NCBI GenBank assembly: GCA_026018925.1
Contig: JAKSZU010000016.1
Coordinates: forward strand, 27,866,877 to 27,930,876
Direction: 5' to 3'
Origin: Tupaia tana
Lineage: Eukaryota; Chordata; Mammalia; Scandentia; Tupaiidae
DNA: 64,000 nucleotides
The position numbers and the translations under genes are program-made. Below the pieces are notes generated by a model that saw nothing but the letters and a program-made list of their open reading frames with translations, was not told where the DNA came from and made no database searches. Shown here in pieces: positions 1-11,698 of the stretch (positions are counted from its first letter, which is position 1; each line of letters begins with the position of its first letter).

Positions 1-15
1 AAAAATAGTTAATTT

Positions 16-291
16 GGGGGTCAGCAAGTGTTGTATGGTTAAAGCACTGGCTTCCCACGTGGTCAGCAGTGGTTTGAGTCCTAGTCTTGATGGTTTGAAA
101 ATCATGCTGGGCACGTGCATATGTATGCCTGAAGTTCTAGGAGAAGAATGGAGGAGAAAAGGGGCGCGGCGTGGCCATCCCCCCTAGTAGGGTGACTTCA
201 CACTTTCCATCTCACTGTCTCTCTTAGTCTCTCTGTCTCTCTCCAGTGAATACATACAGCCTATGGCGAAAACTTTAAAAAGAAAAAAATC
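16..291 (+). mobile_element. CYN-type SINE, long form, diverged
   Basis: Starts GGGGGTCAGCAAG and ends near GGCGAAAACTTT. Many substitutions are present; it lies in intron 7. Confidence 0.7.
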
Positions 292-299
292 AACTCCAT

Positions 300-599
300 A
301 TGTGATTTTCACCTCAGTAAGCTAATAAAATAAATATATACAATTATAATTAATTAATTAAGAGCACTCATGAGTAACAACCTCTTCAATGCAAGCAAGA
401 GAAAGCAAATTTATCTTTATAAGCTTTTGACTACAGCCAGGTAGAAATCATTAATACAAGTTTATATAAATTTATAAATTTTGGACAGTTATTTACAACA
501 TTGACCCATATTGCCTGCCCACTGACCACCCGCTTTATTCCAACAAGTATAGAATTCAAAGTTGCTGATGATATGTTTCGGGTTTTTTTGGTTGGTTGG
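300..599. other. AT-rich intron 7 sequence
   Basis: No gene, splice site pair or repeat recognised. Confidence 0.6.
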
Positions 600-806
600 T
601 TGGTTAGTTGATTCTTTTTATGCCAGAAGGGACTATACATGCATGGGGTGGGGGGGAACCTGGTCACGCAATATCCTTTTTCCTTAGGATTTTCCATTGT
701 GTCAGGATCCTGGGTGTATCTTCACTTAACACAAACCCAAAAGAGCCTGGACTCAAACCCCAGTTGGCCATGTTGGATCCAGCTTCCTCTGCTAGCCCCT
801 AGTTAG
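600..806 (-). mobile_element. old CYN-like SINE remnant
   Basis: GGATCCTGGGTGTATCTTCAC and CTGGACTCAAACCCCAGTTGG are a decayed reverse long form. Confidence 0.45.
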
Positions 807-867
807 AGACTAGGGTCTCTGCACTTCTGGGCCTGCAGATTGCTTTAATTTTATATTTTTCTTTTTT

Positions 868-1201
868 TAGGTTATTGTTGTAGGGAGAGTGTGCTCACCA
901 GACAGAGACAGAGCGAAGGAAAGTGAGAAATCACCCTCCAGGAGGGATGGCCACACCTTGCCATAGGGCACAAGCACTTGCTGGAGAGAAAGACAGACAG
1001 AGAATGAGAGAGGAAAAACAAGAAACCATCCCCTGGGGAGATGACCACATTGCAATCCCTTCTCCTCCTTGCTCCTCCTGGGATTTGGACATGCATGCAC
1101 ACACACCCAGCTTGAGTTTCAAGCCACTGGGTCCAGGACTCTAACCACAGTCAGCCATGTGGAAGGCCAGCGCCTTGACCACTATGCCACTTGCTGGCCC
1201 C
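868..1201 (-). mobile_element. long-form SINE with duplicated tail region
   Basis: The terminal segment (GTGCTCACCAGACAGAGAC...) occurs twice (about 890-960 and 961-1035), so this copy is 80 bp longer than usual. Confidence 0.65.
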
Positions 1202-1619
1202 AGCAGTGAGGATTTTTAAAGTAGGTTCATGAGGCACATCAAGTCATTCTGCTTCTACTGAGGTCCATAACTAAACGGAGAGCTCAAACTTGATCTTAGT
1301 AGAGCAGTGCTCATTCTGCTACCAATGACCAGAAAGGCCTATGTTACTAAGTTTATTCTTCTGCTTAAATTTATATTTATGAGAAATAAAGTGTGGAGGA
1401 GGGTCTATTTGCTTTCTAATTTCTAGAAAAGGAAATTCATAAATCACTTATGCCCTGTCAAATTAACCTGAATCAGCACTTTTCAAAAGAATTAATCTAA
1501 ATCACATGTGTAATTTAAATTTCCAAATAGGTTCACATTAGAAAAGAAAACAAAACAGTAGAATTAATTTAACTATATATTACTTAAATCAACATATCCA
1601 AGTATTATCAATGTCTTAT
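1202..1619. other. intron 7, nothing recognised
   Basis: AT-rich, non-repetitive by eye. Confidence 0.6.
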
Positions 1620-1639
1620 CAATATAAAAGTATTTTTTT

Positions 1640-1892
1640 GGGGAGAGGTTTTTCACTATAGGGCGCGTGCGCTCGCCAGACAGAGAGAAAGAGACATAGA
1701 GACAGAAAGCGAGAAATCACCCCCCAGGGGGGATGGTCACGCCGCAATCCCTTCTCCTCCATTCTCCTCTCGGGATCTTGGGCACGCATGCACACGCGCC
1801 CGGCATGAGTTTTAAGCCACCGGGTCCGGGACGTGAACCGCGGTCGACTACATGGGAATCCAGCGACATAGCCATTACACTAACTGCTGGTT
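1640..1892 (-). mobile_element. CYN-type SINE, long form
   Basis: It is flanked by a perfect 20-bp duplication CAATATAAAAGTATTTTTTT (1620-1639, 1895-1914). Young copy. Confidence 0.85.
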
Positions 1893-1933
1893 TCCAATAT
1901 AAAAGTATTTTTTTAATAAAAAAAAATTGTATT

Positions 1934-2097
1934 GGGGCCGGCAGGTAGCATGGTGGTTAAGGCATTGGACTCCCACATGGCCAACCATGGTTTGAGTTTT
2001 GGACCTAGTGGCTTGCTCTCTCACTTTCTCTTTCTCTTTCTGTCTCTTTCTGGTCAAATTTAAAAGTAATAATAAATAAAATTAAATAATTCAAAAA
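1934..2097 (+). mobile_element. CYN-type SINE, short form
   Basis: It abuts the 3' end of the HMGB1 pseudogene; the GGTTTGAG B box is decayed. Confidence 0.75.
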
Positions 2098-2488
2098 GTT
2101 GTATTTACTTAGAGACATTCAGAATATCAACAAAACAGCTGCAACATTTATTTTTGGAATTACAGAGTGATATTTAGTTAACAGAACAGTAATTATTTTG
2201 TATAAGCTGCATCAGAGGCAACTGAAGATGATAAAACTATCATCCCCAAATATAACTAATTCATGCTGTGCACCAACAAGAACCTGCTTTAAATTTCCAT
2301 ACCAACTTTCAAACTCCATACTGTACCAGGAAAGGTTAGCGGCTATTGAAAATACTACTAGGACAGAGCTATCTAAAGACACATTCAGTGGTGTGTAAAC
2401 TACACAAAAAAAGATACTGTACAGTCTAAAAACAAATCTTACATGGCCTTACATTTCAATTTTTTTCCTTAAAAGGAGTGAGTTGTTA

Positions 2489-2857
2489 TGGGGACCAGCA
2501 GGTGGCATGGTGGTTAAGGAGCTGGACACTCCCACCTGGCTGACCATGGTTTGAGTCCTGGACCTGGTGGCTTGCTTTCTCACTTTCTCTCTCTCTCTCT
2601 GTCTCTCTCTAGTCAAATTAAAAAATAAGTGCGTGTCACACCGGGCGTGTGTGCGTGCATGCCCAAGATCCCGAGAGGAGAATGGAGGAGAAGAGATTGC
2701 GGCGTGACCATCCCCCCTGGGGGGTGATTTCTCGCTTTCTGTCTCTATGTCTCTCTCTGTCTGTCTGGCGAGCGCACGTGCCCTATAGCGAAAAAACGTC
2801 TGGGAAAAAAAAAAAGTGAGTGAGTAAATAAAATTAAATAAATAATTCTTTAAAAAC
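2489..2857 (+). mobile_element. short-form SINE with a 5'-truncated long form in its tail
   Basis: AAAAGGAGTGAGTTGT flanks the whole (2471-2486, 2858-2873). From 2628 to about 2813 the tail is interrupted by a long-form body starting at CACACCGGGCG, lacking the tRNA head. It lies inside HMGB1 3' UTR. Confidence 0.75.
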
Positions 2858-2927
2858 AAAAGGAGTGAGTTGTGTACAGAGGGGTTAAATGGTTTACAGA
2901 CAAGGGAAAAAAAAAAAAAACTGCACT

Positions 2928-3149
2928 GGAGACCAGCAGATGATATAATGGCTACATCACTGGACTCCCATGTAGTTGACCGTGGTCCGAGTCCCAGATC
3001 CAGTGGCTTAAACTCACACCGAGTGTGTGTGCATGCGTGCCCAAGATCCTGAGAGGAGAATGGAGGAGAATCACTTTTTGTCTCTCTCTGTCTTTCTGGC
3101 AAGAACACGAGCCCTATAGCAAAAATCTCTCCAAAAAAAAAAAAAAAAA
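2928..3149 (+). mobile_element. CYN-type SINE, long form
   Basis: Lacks part of the hairpin region (jumps from GGAGGAGAA to TCACTTTTTG). Inserted in the A-rich start of HMGB1 3' UTR. Confidence 0.7.
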
Positions 3150-3605
3150 CCTGTGCTAGAACCAACTTCTCCTCCTCCTCCTTCTTCTTCGTCTTCCCTG
3201 TCTTTCTCCTCCTCCTCCTTTGTCTTGCTCTTTTCAGCCTCGACAACCCGTTTTTTCACAGCATCAGGCTGTCCTTTAGCTCGATATGTAGCCATATCCT
3301 TCTTGTAGTTTTCCTTCAGCTTAGCAGCCTTCTTTTCCTAAGGCTGTTTATCATCTTCAGCACTGTCATTTCACATCTCTCCCAGTTTCTTTGCAACATC
3401 ACCAACGGATAGGCCAGGATGTTCTCGTTTGATTTTTGGATGATATTCAGAACAGAACAAGAAAAAGGCCAAAAGAGCCCTCTTGGGTGCACTAGGATCC
3501 TTGAATTTCTTTTTTATTTCTCTTTTAGGAGGGATATAGTTTTCATTTCTCTTTCATAATGGGCCCTGTCTGCCTTTGCCAGATCTTTAAACTTTCCTTT
3601 CTCTT

Positions 3606-3886
3606 GGGACCAGCAGTTAGCATAATGGCTATGTCGCTGGACTCCCATGTAGTTGACCGTGGTTCGCGTCCCGGACCTGATGGCTTAAAACTCATGCCGG
3701 TCACGTGTGCGTGCGTGCCCAAGATTCTCAGGGGAGAATGGAGGAGAAGGGACTGCGGCATGGCCATCCCCCCTGGGGGGTGATTCCTCGCTTTCTGTCT
3801 CTCTGTCTCTGTCTGTCTGTCTGGCAAGCGCTCGTGCCCTATAGCAAAAACCTCTCAAAAAACAAAACAAAACAAAACAAAAAAAC
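3606..3886 (+). mobile_element. CYN-type SINE, long form
   Basis: It splits the HMGB1 pseudogene; duplication AACTTTCCTTTCTCTT at 3590-3605 and 3887-3902. Confidence 0.85.
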
Positions 3887-4057
3887 AACTTTCCTTTCTC
3901 TTTAGAACACATGGTCTTCCACCGCTCTGAGCACTTCTTACAAAACTCTAAGAACCCGACAGAAGCATCAGGGCACTTCTTGTGCTACTCTCGGCAAGTT
4001 TGTACAAAAAATGCATATGATGACATTTTGCCTCTTGGCTTCTTAGGATCTCCTTTT

Positions 4058-4267
4058 TTAAAAAAACAATTACTTCATTTAATTAATTAATTTATTTGCT
4101 GATTTGCTTATTTATTTATTTATTTGTAATTGACCAGAGAGGTACAGAGTGAGAGAGAGAGAGGGAAAGTGAGAAAGAGAAAGCAAGCCGCCTGGTCTGG
4201 GATTGGAACCATGGTCGGCCATGTGGCAGTCCAGCACACTTAACCACCATGCCACTTACCAGCCCCT
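4058..4267 (-). mobile_element. CYN-type SINE, short form
   Basis: It separates codon 1 of the HMGB1 pseudogene from the rest; CTTAGGATCTCCTTT repeats with one mismatch (4042-4056, 4268-4282). Confidence 0.8.
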
Positions 4268-4458
4268 CTTAGGGTCTCCTTTACCCAGTTTTAGTTATCT
4301 TTCCTCCCTGAGGCACAGGGATGCCCACTGCCTGGCTGGCTCTCACTTGCCCCAGTACTGTCCCTGTAGAGCTCAATGTACTACAGTGGCTGTGCAAGCA
4401 GGAGCCAGATACAGCCTTCTCACTCTCTCTGCTCTTGAGATGTATATACATATTTTTT

Positions 4459-4530
4459 TAGAGAGATTTTTGCTATAGGGCATGTGTACTCACCAGAGAG
4501 ACCGAAAATTTGCCAGAGAGACAGAGAGTC
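4459..4530 (-). mobile_element. truncated long-form SINE
   Basis: Only the terminal part (GATTTTTGCTATAGGGCATG and CACCAGAGAGAC) is present. Confidence 0.5.
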
Positions 4531-4667
4531 TCCTCAACACCAGAGATTTTAATGACTGTTTAAAATTAAACCATCCAGTATGGAAGCCACTAGCCATATG
4601 TGGATATTGAGCTTTTGACATGGAGCTTTCCTGACTATGATATTTCAGGATAATAAACACACCAGAG

Positions 4668-4772
4668 GGCTTGTTGAAGCACATATACTAAAATTGGAAT
4701 GATACAGAGAATATTATCGTGGCCCCTGCACAAGGATGACATGTAAATTCATGAAGCATTCCATATTTTTGC
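4668..4772 (+). pseudogene. RNU6: U6 snRNA pseudogene
   Basis: CACATATACTAAAATTGGAA, then GATACAGAGAA, GGCCCCTGCACAAGGATGAC and CATTCCATATTTTTG follow human U6 snRNA almost from end to end. Several changes occur in the conserved core (ACAGAGAATATTATC in place of ACAGAGAAGATTAGC). The 5' stem is degenerate. It is a retroposed copy, not a functional gene. Confidence 0.88.
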
Positions 4773-4949
4773 AGTAAGAGTGAAGGAGAGGAAACTCCTT
4801 CATAAGATATAAGAACAAGAGTCCAAGTAGTAAGAAATAAATTATATCAATATACTTATATAATTATAATTACATCAAACATTTTATTAAATAAATATTT
4901 AACACATTAAAAAAATACCAGATTTCAAAAACTTAATATGTAAAATATA

Positions 4950-5127
4950 GGGGCCCCCCAGGTGGCATGGTAGTTAAGAGCACTGGACTCCCACAAGGCT
5001 GACTGTGGTTCAAATCCTGAACATGGCAGCTTGCTTTGTCACTTGCCCTCTCTCTTTCTCTGTCCCTTTCTGGTCAAATTAAAAATAAAATAAATAAATA
5101 AAGTTAAATAAAGTAATTCTTTAAAAT
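4950..5127 (+). mobile_element. CYN-type SINE, short form
   Basis: Duplication AATATGTAAAATATA at about 4934 and 5128. Confidence 0.8.
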
Positions 5128-5164
5128 AAATATGTAAAATATAAACATCAATTATCTCAATTTT

Positions 5165-5440
5165 GAGACCAGCAGATGGTGTAACAGTTACGTCACTTGG
5201 ACTTCCATATAGTTGACCATGGTTCAAGTCCCAGACCTGGTGGCTTAAAATTCATGCTAGGCATGTGTGCATGTGTGCCCAAGATCCCCAAAGGAAAAAG
5301 GAGAAGGGATTATGGCAATGGCCATCCACTGCCACCCCCCCGGGGGGTGATTTCTCGTTTTCTGTCTCTCTCTCTCTTTCTCTGGTGAGCACACAGCCCC
5401 TGTAGCAAAGAAAATCTCTAAAAAAAATAAATAAAATAAA
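5165..5440 (+). mobile_element. CYN-type SINE, long form
   Basis: Hairpin region CCCCCCCGGGGGG; ends CCTGTAGCAAAGAAAATCTC. Confidence 0.75.
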
Positions 5441-5835
5441 AAACTAAAAAACTTCTACAATAATATAAATAAATCAGTAAAATCCCTGGTGTTATCTCTT
5501 GTCAAGGTACCAAGCAGGTCCACACCTATGGTTTGTAGAAGTGAATCATGGAGGTTCTATTCCTGATCCTGCCAACATCATACTAAGTAGCTCTGGGCCA
5601 GCTTTTCCCTGAGTCCTTCTACTTCATCCTTCCCATCTGCTAAGTATGCTGTTCAGTAGCCCATTCTCTACTTAATGACAAAACATGTAGAGTTTAAGGA
5701 ATACAAAGAGATCTCCTTAGATTCATAACATGATCATCCCAGTTTTCCCAGGACTATCCCAGTTTTAGCATTGAAACTTTCATGTCCTAGCCAAACTGGG
5801 GGATTGGTCACCCTCCTGGACAGTGTCTACTAATA

Positions 5836-6055
5836 ACTAGCCCAGCCAAGTTGGTATAGTCCATAGTATACCAGACTGCAGTGTTAGAAGCCACATGGCC
5901 AACCACAGTTTTGGATCTCTGGGTTGGCCTGAATATATATGCCAGGACATATGAGAGGTACATATGCCAAAGCAGGGGCACCAGTGCCTAAGATCCTGAG
6001 GAGCTAGAGAACTGAGCAAGGAGGATTACAGAATGACAAAACCCTGTTGAGGCAG
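5836..6055 (+). mobile_element. old tRNA-like SINE (type with CAGTGTTAGAAGCCACATGG)
   Basis: Shares GGTATAGTCCATAGTATACC and AGACTGCAGTGTTAGAAGCC with the elements at 12045 and 36640, an older family than CYN. Confidence 0.5.
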
Positions 6056-6235
6056 GCTGACAGGTAGCATGGTGGTTAAGGGCACTGGACTCCCACATCG
6101 GCGACCACAGTTCGAGTCCCAGACCTGGCAGCTTGTTTTCTCACTTTCCTTCTCTTTCACTCTGTCCCTCTCTGGTCAAATTAAAATAAATAAATAAAAA
6201 TAAAGATACATAAAATAATTCTTTTAAAAAAATTA
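6056..6235 (+). mobile_element. CYN-type SINE, short form
   Basis: Lies 50 bases downstream of exon 7's donor (minus strand), opposite in orientation to DHTKD1. Confidence 0.8.
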
Positions 6236-6288
6236 TTTCTCCCATGAGGGAGAGTGTGGAAGGTCTTAAACAAAAGTTATAACCATAC

Positions 6289-6487
6289 CTGATGATTTTG
6301 TACATGACTGGGTTGGTGAAGAAAGGCTCATCTAGCTCATTGTGGCCCCATTGCCTATAGCATAACAAATCAACGATCACATCCTTGCGGAATTGGCGCT
6401 GGTATTCGAAAGCCAGTCGTGTGGCATGGACCACTTCTTCTGGCCTGTCTCCATTGACGTGAATGACGGCACAGCCCACAAGCTTCC
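6289..6487 (-). CDS. DHTKD1: DHTKD1 exon 7
   Basis: The 199-nt exon encodes [20 protein letters not shown], then [19 protein letters not shown] and [20 protein letters not shown], ending YKIIR. CYRxxGHNExDEP is a hallmark of E1 2-oxoacid dehydrogenases. The acceptor is CTACTTCAG (6489-6488) and the donor ATCATCAG|GTATGG (6288-6287). It is the last DHTKD1 exon in the window. Confidence 0.95.
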
Positions 6488-6584
6488 CTGAAGTAGAGAA
6501 CGCAATGAAGCAGGCCAGTTAATTCAGTCCTCCGCTAGGTTCTATAGCCTACATGGGAAGACAGTACACATTCTCAGAGGTAAT

Positions 6585-7075
6585 TTGGCCTGGATGTTAA
6601 AAACTCAAGCTTTGGGTTCAGCTGTCAAGTCCCAGCACTGTGACTTATTGTGTGACTCTGGTAAAGTTATGAATCTTAGTAAAGTTAGAATTTCATAGGT
6701 AAAACTAGAATAACAGCTCCTACTGCTCATGATGATGTAGCAGAGATTAAGTTAGCTAATGCAGGGGACAGCAGGTAGCATGATGGTTGGGGTGTTGACT
6801 CTCACTGAGCAGACAGCAGTTTGAGTCCTGAACCCAGTGGCTTCAAACTCACACCACGTACATGTGCATGCATGCCCAAAATTCCAGGAAGAGGATGGAG
6901 GAAAACGGATTCTGGCATGGTCATCCTCCTGGGAGGTGACTTCTCATTTTCCCTCTTACTATCTCTCTCCTACTCTCTGGCAAGTGTACTCACCCTATGG
7001 CAAAAACCTTTAAAAAAGGAAAAAAAAAAAAAAAAAAAAAAGAGCTAATGCATAGAAAATGTTCATGCTTTGAGG
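6585..7075 (+). mobile_element. MIR interrupted by a long-form SINE
   Basis: Matches to MIR include TCAAGTCCCAGCACTGTGAC and TTGTGTGACTCTGG. The MIR is interrupted at AGCTAATGCA, which is duplicated around the SINE (about 6753 and 7042), and resumes to about 7075. Confidence 0.65.
6763..7041 (+). mobile_element. CYN-type SINE, long form
   Basis: Inserted in a MIR; duplication AGCTAATGCA. Confidence 0.75.
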
Positions 7076-7300
7076 CCAGCAGGTGGCGTGGTGGTAAGAG
7101 CACTGGGCTTCCATATGGCTGACAGCAGTTAGAGTCCTGGACCTGGTAGCTTGCTCTCTCACTTTCCCTCTCTCTTGCTCTGTCCCTCTCTGGTCAAATT
7201 TAAATAAATAAAGAGAGAGAGAGAAAAAAAGAAAGAGAAAGAGAAAAAGAGAAAGAAAGTTAAGTAAAATAATTATAAAAAAAAAAAGAAAGAAAGAAAA
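7073..7300 (+). mobile_element. CYN-type SINE, short form
   Basis: Tail expanded by (GAAA)n and GA repeats, about 7210-7260. Confidence 0.75.
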
Positions 7301-7311
7301 TGTTAATTTTG

Positions 7312-7475
7312 GGGCTGGCAGGTGGTTAAGGTGCTGGACTCCCACATGGCTGAGAACAGTTTGAGTCCCAGACTTGGCGGCTTACCTTCTCACTTTCCCT
7401 TTCTCTCTCTCTGGTCAAATTAATGTTAATAATAGTAACAAATAAAATAAAATAAATAATTATTTTTTTAAATGC
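7312..7475 (+). mobile_element. CYN-type SINE, short form
   Basis: A-box region shortened (GGTGGTTAAGGTGCTGG directly after GGCTGGCA). Confidence 0.75.
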
Positions 7476-7672
7476 TGCTGCTTGACAGAAGCCAATATAT
7501 ATTTATTTCGTTATTTTTATTATTACTATTAATCTTTCTTTCTGAGATAAAAAGGGTCATTAAAGGATGTATCCTAGAAAAAGATTGATTTTCTCAAAAG
7601 AGAAGTTCTAGAATGGATCTTCAGTATCTCTATCAGACTAATCACAAAGATTTCACGAAAACCCCGAAAGTG

Positions 7673-7920
7673 GGCCAGCTGGTGGCATGGGGTTTAAGTG
7701 GATGGATCCCACATGGTTGACTGTGCAGTTTGAGTTCAGGACCTGGCAGCTTAAAAAACATGCTGGGCACTTGTGCATGCATGCTCAAAATCCCAAGAGG
7801 AAAACGAAGAAAAAAGCTCCCTTGGGGATTGGGGAGGCTCTCTCAATTTCCCTTTTTTTCCTATCTTTCTCTCTTCAGTGAGTATAAGTACTCTATAGCA
7901 AATTTTAAAAGAAAAGAAAA
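7673..7920 (+). mobile_element. long-form SINE, older variant
   Basis: Has GCTTAAAAAACATGCTGGGC and a reduced hairpin; ends CTCTATAGCAAATTTTAAAAG. Confidence 0.6.
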
Positions 7921-8082
7921 CCCAGAAAGGAAACAAATTTGAGCTCTGGGTATAAAAACAGAATAGTTACTACCATCTAACAGTTTTTATAACTCTGCTC
8001 TGCAAAATAGGGAATGGGTAATAAAAATCTAAGACTTCTCCTAAGACTGTTAATTTCTACAATTTAAAGGAAGTTAACTTTG

Positions 8083-8285
8083 GGGCCAACAGATGGCATG
8101 GTGATTAAGGTGCTGGACTCTTACATGGTCGACCACGGTTCAAGTTCCGGACCTAGAAGCTTACTTTGTCATTCTCTCTCTCTCTCTCTGTCTGTCTCTC
8201 TCTGGTCACTATATGTGTCCTAGAACAAATTAAAAAAATAATAATAATAAATAAAATTAACTAAATAGTTCTTTATAAAAAAAAA
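8083..8285 (+). mobile_element. CYN-type SINE, short form
   Basis: Flanked by GAAGTTAACTTTG (8070) and GAAGTTGACTTTG (8286). Confidence 0.8.
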
Positions 8286-8479
8286 GAAGTTGACTTTGAT
8301 TCTTCATATCTTCTAATTGGACTTTTCACTAAGTTTAGTGATTGAATATATTCTTTTTGACTAAGATCTTGGGCACTCCAAGATCAACTATCCTAAAGAT
8401 AATTATGCTAGGGTTGAAGGGTTGAACTAATCATGTCGTCTATGACTTGCACCATATCATTCAACAGGTTACTTAAGCA

Positions 8480-8727
8480 CTTTTTTTTTTTTTTTAGAGG
8501 TTTTTGCTATAGGGCGCGTATGCTCGCCAGAAAGACAGAGACAGAGCGAGAAATCACCCCCTAGGGGGTATGGCCATGCCACAATCCCTTCTCCTCCATT
8601 CTCCTCTTGGGATCTTGGGCACGCACACACATGTGCCTGGCGTGAGTTTAAGCCACTGGGTCCAGGACTCGTACCACAGTCGACCTCATGGGAGTTCATA
8701 GCCATTACACTAACTGCTGGTCCCGGC
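8480..8727 (-). mobile_element. CYN-type SINE, long form
   Basis: B box lost to deletion near CCTCATGGGAGTTC; about 240 bases from exon 6. Confidence 0.75.
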
Positions 8728-8957
8728 ACTTTGAGATTATATGCTCCCAGCTCATTCTTGTCTTACTTCCTTGGACCTAAACATCACACTGAGACATTAA
8801 AAGGAACATTAATTTGGCAATGCTGTTAGTGATTACTGAACCATATCTGATCCAAAATTTAAAATGGGATAACCAGTGAGGCCCACTGTTCCAAGAGAAC
8901 TAGAAGGTTCTATAAGAATTCTGTCTGACACAGCAGAGTCAGCTCCTCCCTGAGTTA

Positions 8958-9176
<219 letters not shown>

Positions 9177-9229
9177 TTAAAAAATTTAGGTTTTTCAGAT
9201 TGGAATTACTTGCTTTACAATACTAATGG

Positions 9230-9413
9230 GGGGGAACTGGCAGGTGGCGTGGTGGTTAAGGCACTGGACTCCCACATAGCTGAATGCAGTTCACGTCCCA
9301 GACCTAGAGGCTTGCTTTCTCACTTTCCCTCTCTCGCTCTCTGTTTCTCTCTGGTCAAATTAAAAGTAATAATGATGATGATGAATAAAATTAAATAAAC
9401 CTAAAAAAAAAAA
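9230..9413 (+). mobile_element. CYN-type SINE, short form
   Basis: Starts about 95 bases upstream (gene sense) of exon 6's acceptor, in opposite orientation. Confidence 0.75.
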
Positions 9414-9421
9414 AGAATGGG

Positions 9422-9690
9422 GTGACCAGCAGATGGCATAGCAGTTATGTTGCTTAACCCCCTTGTGGCTGACCCGGTTTGAGTCCTGGATCCAGTGACT
9501 CGAAAAATCACACCGGTTGCATGTGCATGTGTGCACAAGATCCCGGAAGGAGAATGAAGGAGAAGGGATTAAGGTGAGGCCACCCCACCCTGGGGTGATT
9601 TCTCGCTTTCTCACCATATCTGTTTAATGCCCCCTCTACCATAGCAAGCACACACCCTAAGGCAAAAACTCTCAAAACAACAACAAAAAA
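9422..9690 (+). mobile_element. long-form SINE, diverged
   Basis: Immediately before the long-form copy at 9694, head to tail. Confidence 0.7.
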
Positions 9691-9693
9691 ATC

Positions 9694-9957
9694 TGGGACC
9701 AGCAGTTAGCATAATGGCTATGTCGCTGGACTCCCATGTAGCTGACCGCGGTTCAAGTCCCGGACCTGGTGGCTTAAACTCACACCGGGCACGTGTGCGT
9801 GTGTGCCCAAGATTCCAAGAGGAGAATGGAGGAGAAGGGATTGCGGCATGGCCATCACCCCTGGGGGGTGATTTCTCGCTTTCTGTCTCTCTGTCTCTCT
9901 GTCTCTCTGTCTGGCGAGCACATGCGCCCTATAGCGAAAACCTCTCCAAAAAAAATC
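9694..9957 (+). mobile_element. CYN-type SINE, long form (reference copy)
   Basis: This copy shows the whole long form. Its head is tRNA-derived, with an A box (TAGCATAATGG) and a B box (GGTTCAAGTCC). A middle CCCAAGATTC...GGAGAATGGAGGAGAAGGG follows, then a hairpin CCCCTGGGGGG, a CT-rich tract, and the end CCCTATAGCGAAAACCTCTCC plus A-rich tail. The tRNA-like pol III promoter and A tail fit mobilisation by L1. I cannot assign the published CYN subfamily. Confidence 0.85.
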
Positions 9958-10019
9958 TACGGGGAATAAAAACAAGTACCCTCTTCTTATTCCCAAGTCC
10001 TTCTAAGAATGTGTGGGTT

Positions 10020-10168
10020 GGGCTAGCAGGTAGCGTGGTGGTTAAGGTGCTGTACTCCACATGGCCGACCACGGTTTGAGCCGCAGACCTGGTGGCATGC
10101 TTTCTCTCTCTCTCTCTTTCTGGTGAGCACAAAAAATAATAAATAAATAAATAATAATTATAAAAAAA
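10020..10168 (+). mobile_element. CYN-type SINE, short form
   Basis: Duplication AAGAATGTGTGGGTT at about 10005 and 10169. Confidence 0.8.
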
Positions 10169-10182
10169 AGAATGTGTGGGTT

Positions 10183-10744
10183 ACAGGTTTTTCTAGAAGA
10201 GTTTGGCTGATCTCAAAGGCAGCCTTCAAAGATATTCAGTCAGTCCTTTTCCTCTTGTAGCACCACCAGGTGACCCATTCCTTCCACCCCATGTCATCAT
10301 CTACACTCATTGTGTAAGCAAACATTCTAGAGCAGACAGCACGACATAGGAGGGTCCTGCTGTAGGACTGTAGAGGTACCAAGAGAAAATTAGTTCTAGG
10401 AAATCTTGCAGAAAAACAGCCTGCAAGACATAGAGAATAAAGAGCAGGTCTGAACTCTTCCTCTCCCCAGTCATCTTGTCTCTTGAAAAGAGACAGCATG
10501 TAGCTCAAATTACCTACTCCTTGCCACCACTCTGAACATAAAGGAGAGTGAAGTGACAGCAAAGACAAGGAGGTGTGGGACCAAAGCATATCACACATGA
10601 ACAAAAACAGTTTGAGAAAAATTAAAACATTATTATGAGGGAATGTCTAAAACGTGCTATTCTTCCAGAACATTTGAAGTCTGCTAGATCACAAAATCAT
10701 CATAAAACCTGGTAAACAAGGTGGTATAAGAGGAGAAAAAATTT
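10183..10744. other. intron 5, unique sequence
   Basis: An open frame of 122 codons on the minus strand (10236-10604) has no family resemblance and no conserved-looking splice context; treated as chance. Confidence 0.6.
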
Positions 10745-10978
10745 TTTGAGAGAGGTTTTTGCTACAGGGCGCGTGCACTAGTCAGAAAGACAGAGGGAGA
10801 CAGAAAACAAGAAATCACCCCCCCCAGGGGGGATGGCCACGCTGCAATCCCTTCTCCTCCATTCTCCTCTCAGGATCCTGGGCATGCATGTGAGTTTAAG
10901 CCACCGGGTCTGGGACTCAAACCACAGTCAACTATACGGGAATCCAGCACATAGCCATTATGCTAACTACTGGTCCCA
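10745..10978 (-). mobile_element. CYN-type SINE, long form
   Basis: Deleted for the GTGTGCGTGC segment. Confidence 0.75.
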
Positions 10979-10989
10979 AGGAAAATTTA

Positions 10990-11160
10990 TTTTTAAAAAA
11001 TATTTAATTTGAATTATTATCATTAATATTATTTTTTAATTCACCATAGAGACAGAGAGAGGGAAAGTAAGAAAGCAAGTTATCAGGTCTGGGACTCAAA
11101 CTACACAGTTGGTCACGTGAGATCCAGCCACTTAAACCACCATGTCACCTAGCTGGCTCC
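10990..11160 (-). mobile_element. CYN-type SINE, short form
   Basis: Lies about 165 bases downstream (gene sense) of exon 5's donor, sense to DHTKD1. Confidence 0.7.
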
Positions 11161-11301
11161 TCTGCTGTTAGTTTTATAAATGACCTCCAAAGTTTCCTTT
11201 CCCAAAAGATCATCTCAGCTTCATCTAGAATATTTACAGTGTCCTTTCAGATATTCTACCCCAGACATTTTTTCTCCTTGCTTTTCTGATTTCTGGTGTT
11301 A

Positions 11302-11595
<294 letters not shown>

Positions 11596-11698
11596 CTATT
11601 TTGAATAAACATACAAGAAAAAATGTATTTCACCACATTAGAGACTAGAGAAGAAGAGGTGGAAGTTTAAATTATACAATTAAAACACTTTGACCTAT

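Larger units (their letters stand above)
2098..4440 (-). pseudogene. HMGB1: HMGB1 processed pseudogene, split by SINEs
   Basis: Reading on the minus strand, the start codon position (4286-4288) is CTG; then come GDPKKPRGKMSSYAFFVQTC (near 4050-3990) and SERWKTM. After a SINE follow [58 protein letters not shown] and a shortened acidic tail. The typical HMGB1 3' UTR follows down to 2098. At least four in-frame stops and a lost acidic tract show it is dead. Introns are absent. Four SINE insertions with duplications interrupt it. Bases 4289-4440 are probably 5' UTR, which is less sure. Confidence 0.85.

Noticed and set aside
1-6288. DHTKD1 exon 8
   Set aside because: No sequence matching the residues after YKIIR (ARKSIPDTYAEHL) was found on the minus strand here.
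10236-10604. 122-codon minus-strand frame as a gene
   Set aside because: No recognisable family, no promoter or splice support; lies in intron 5.
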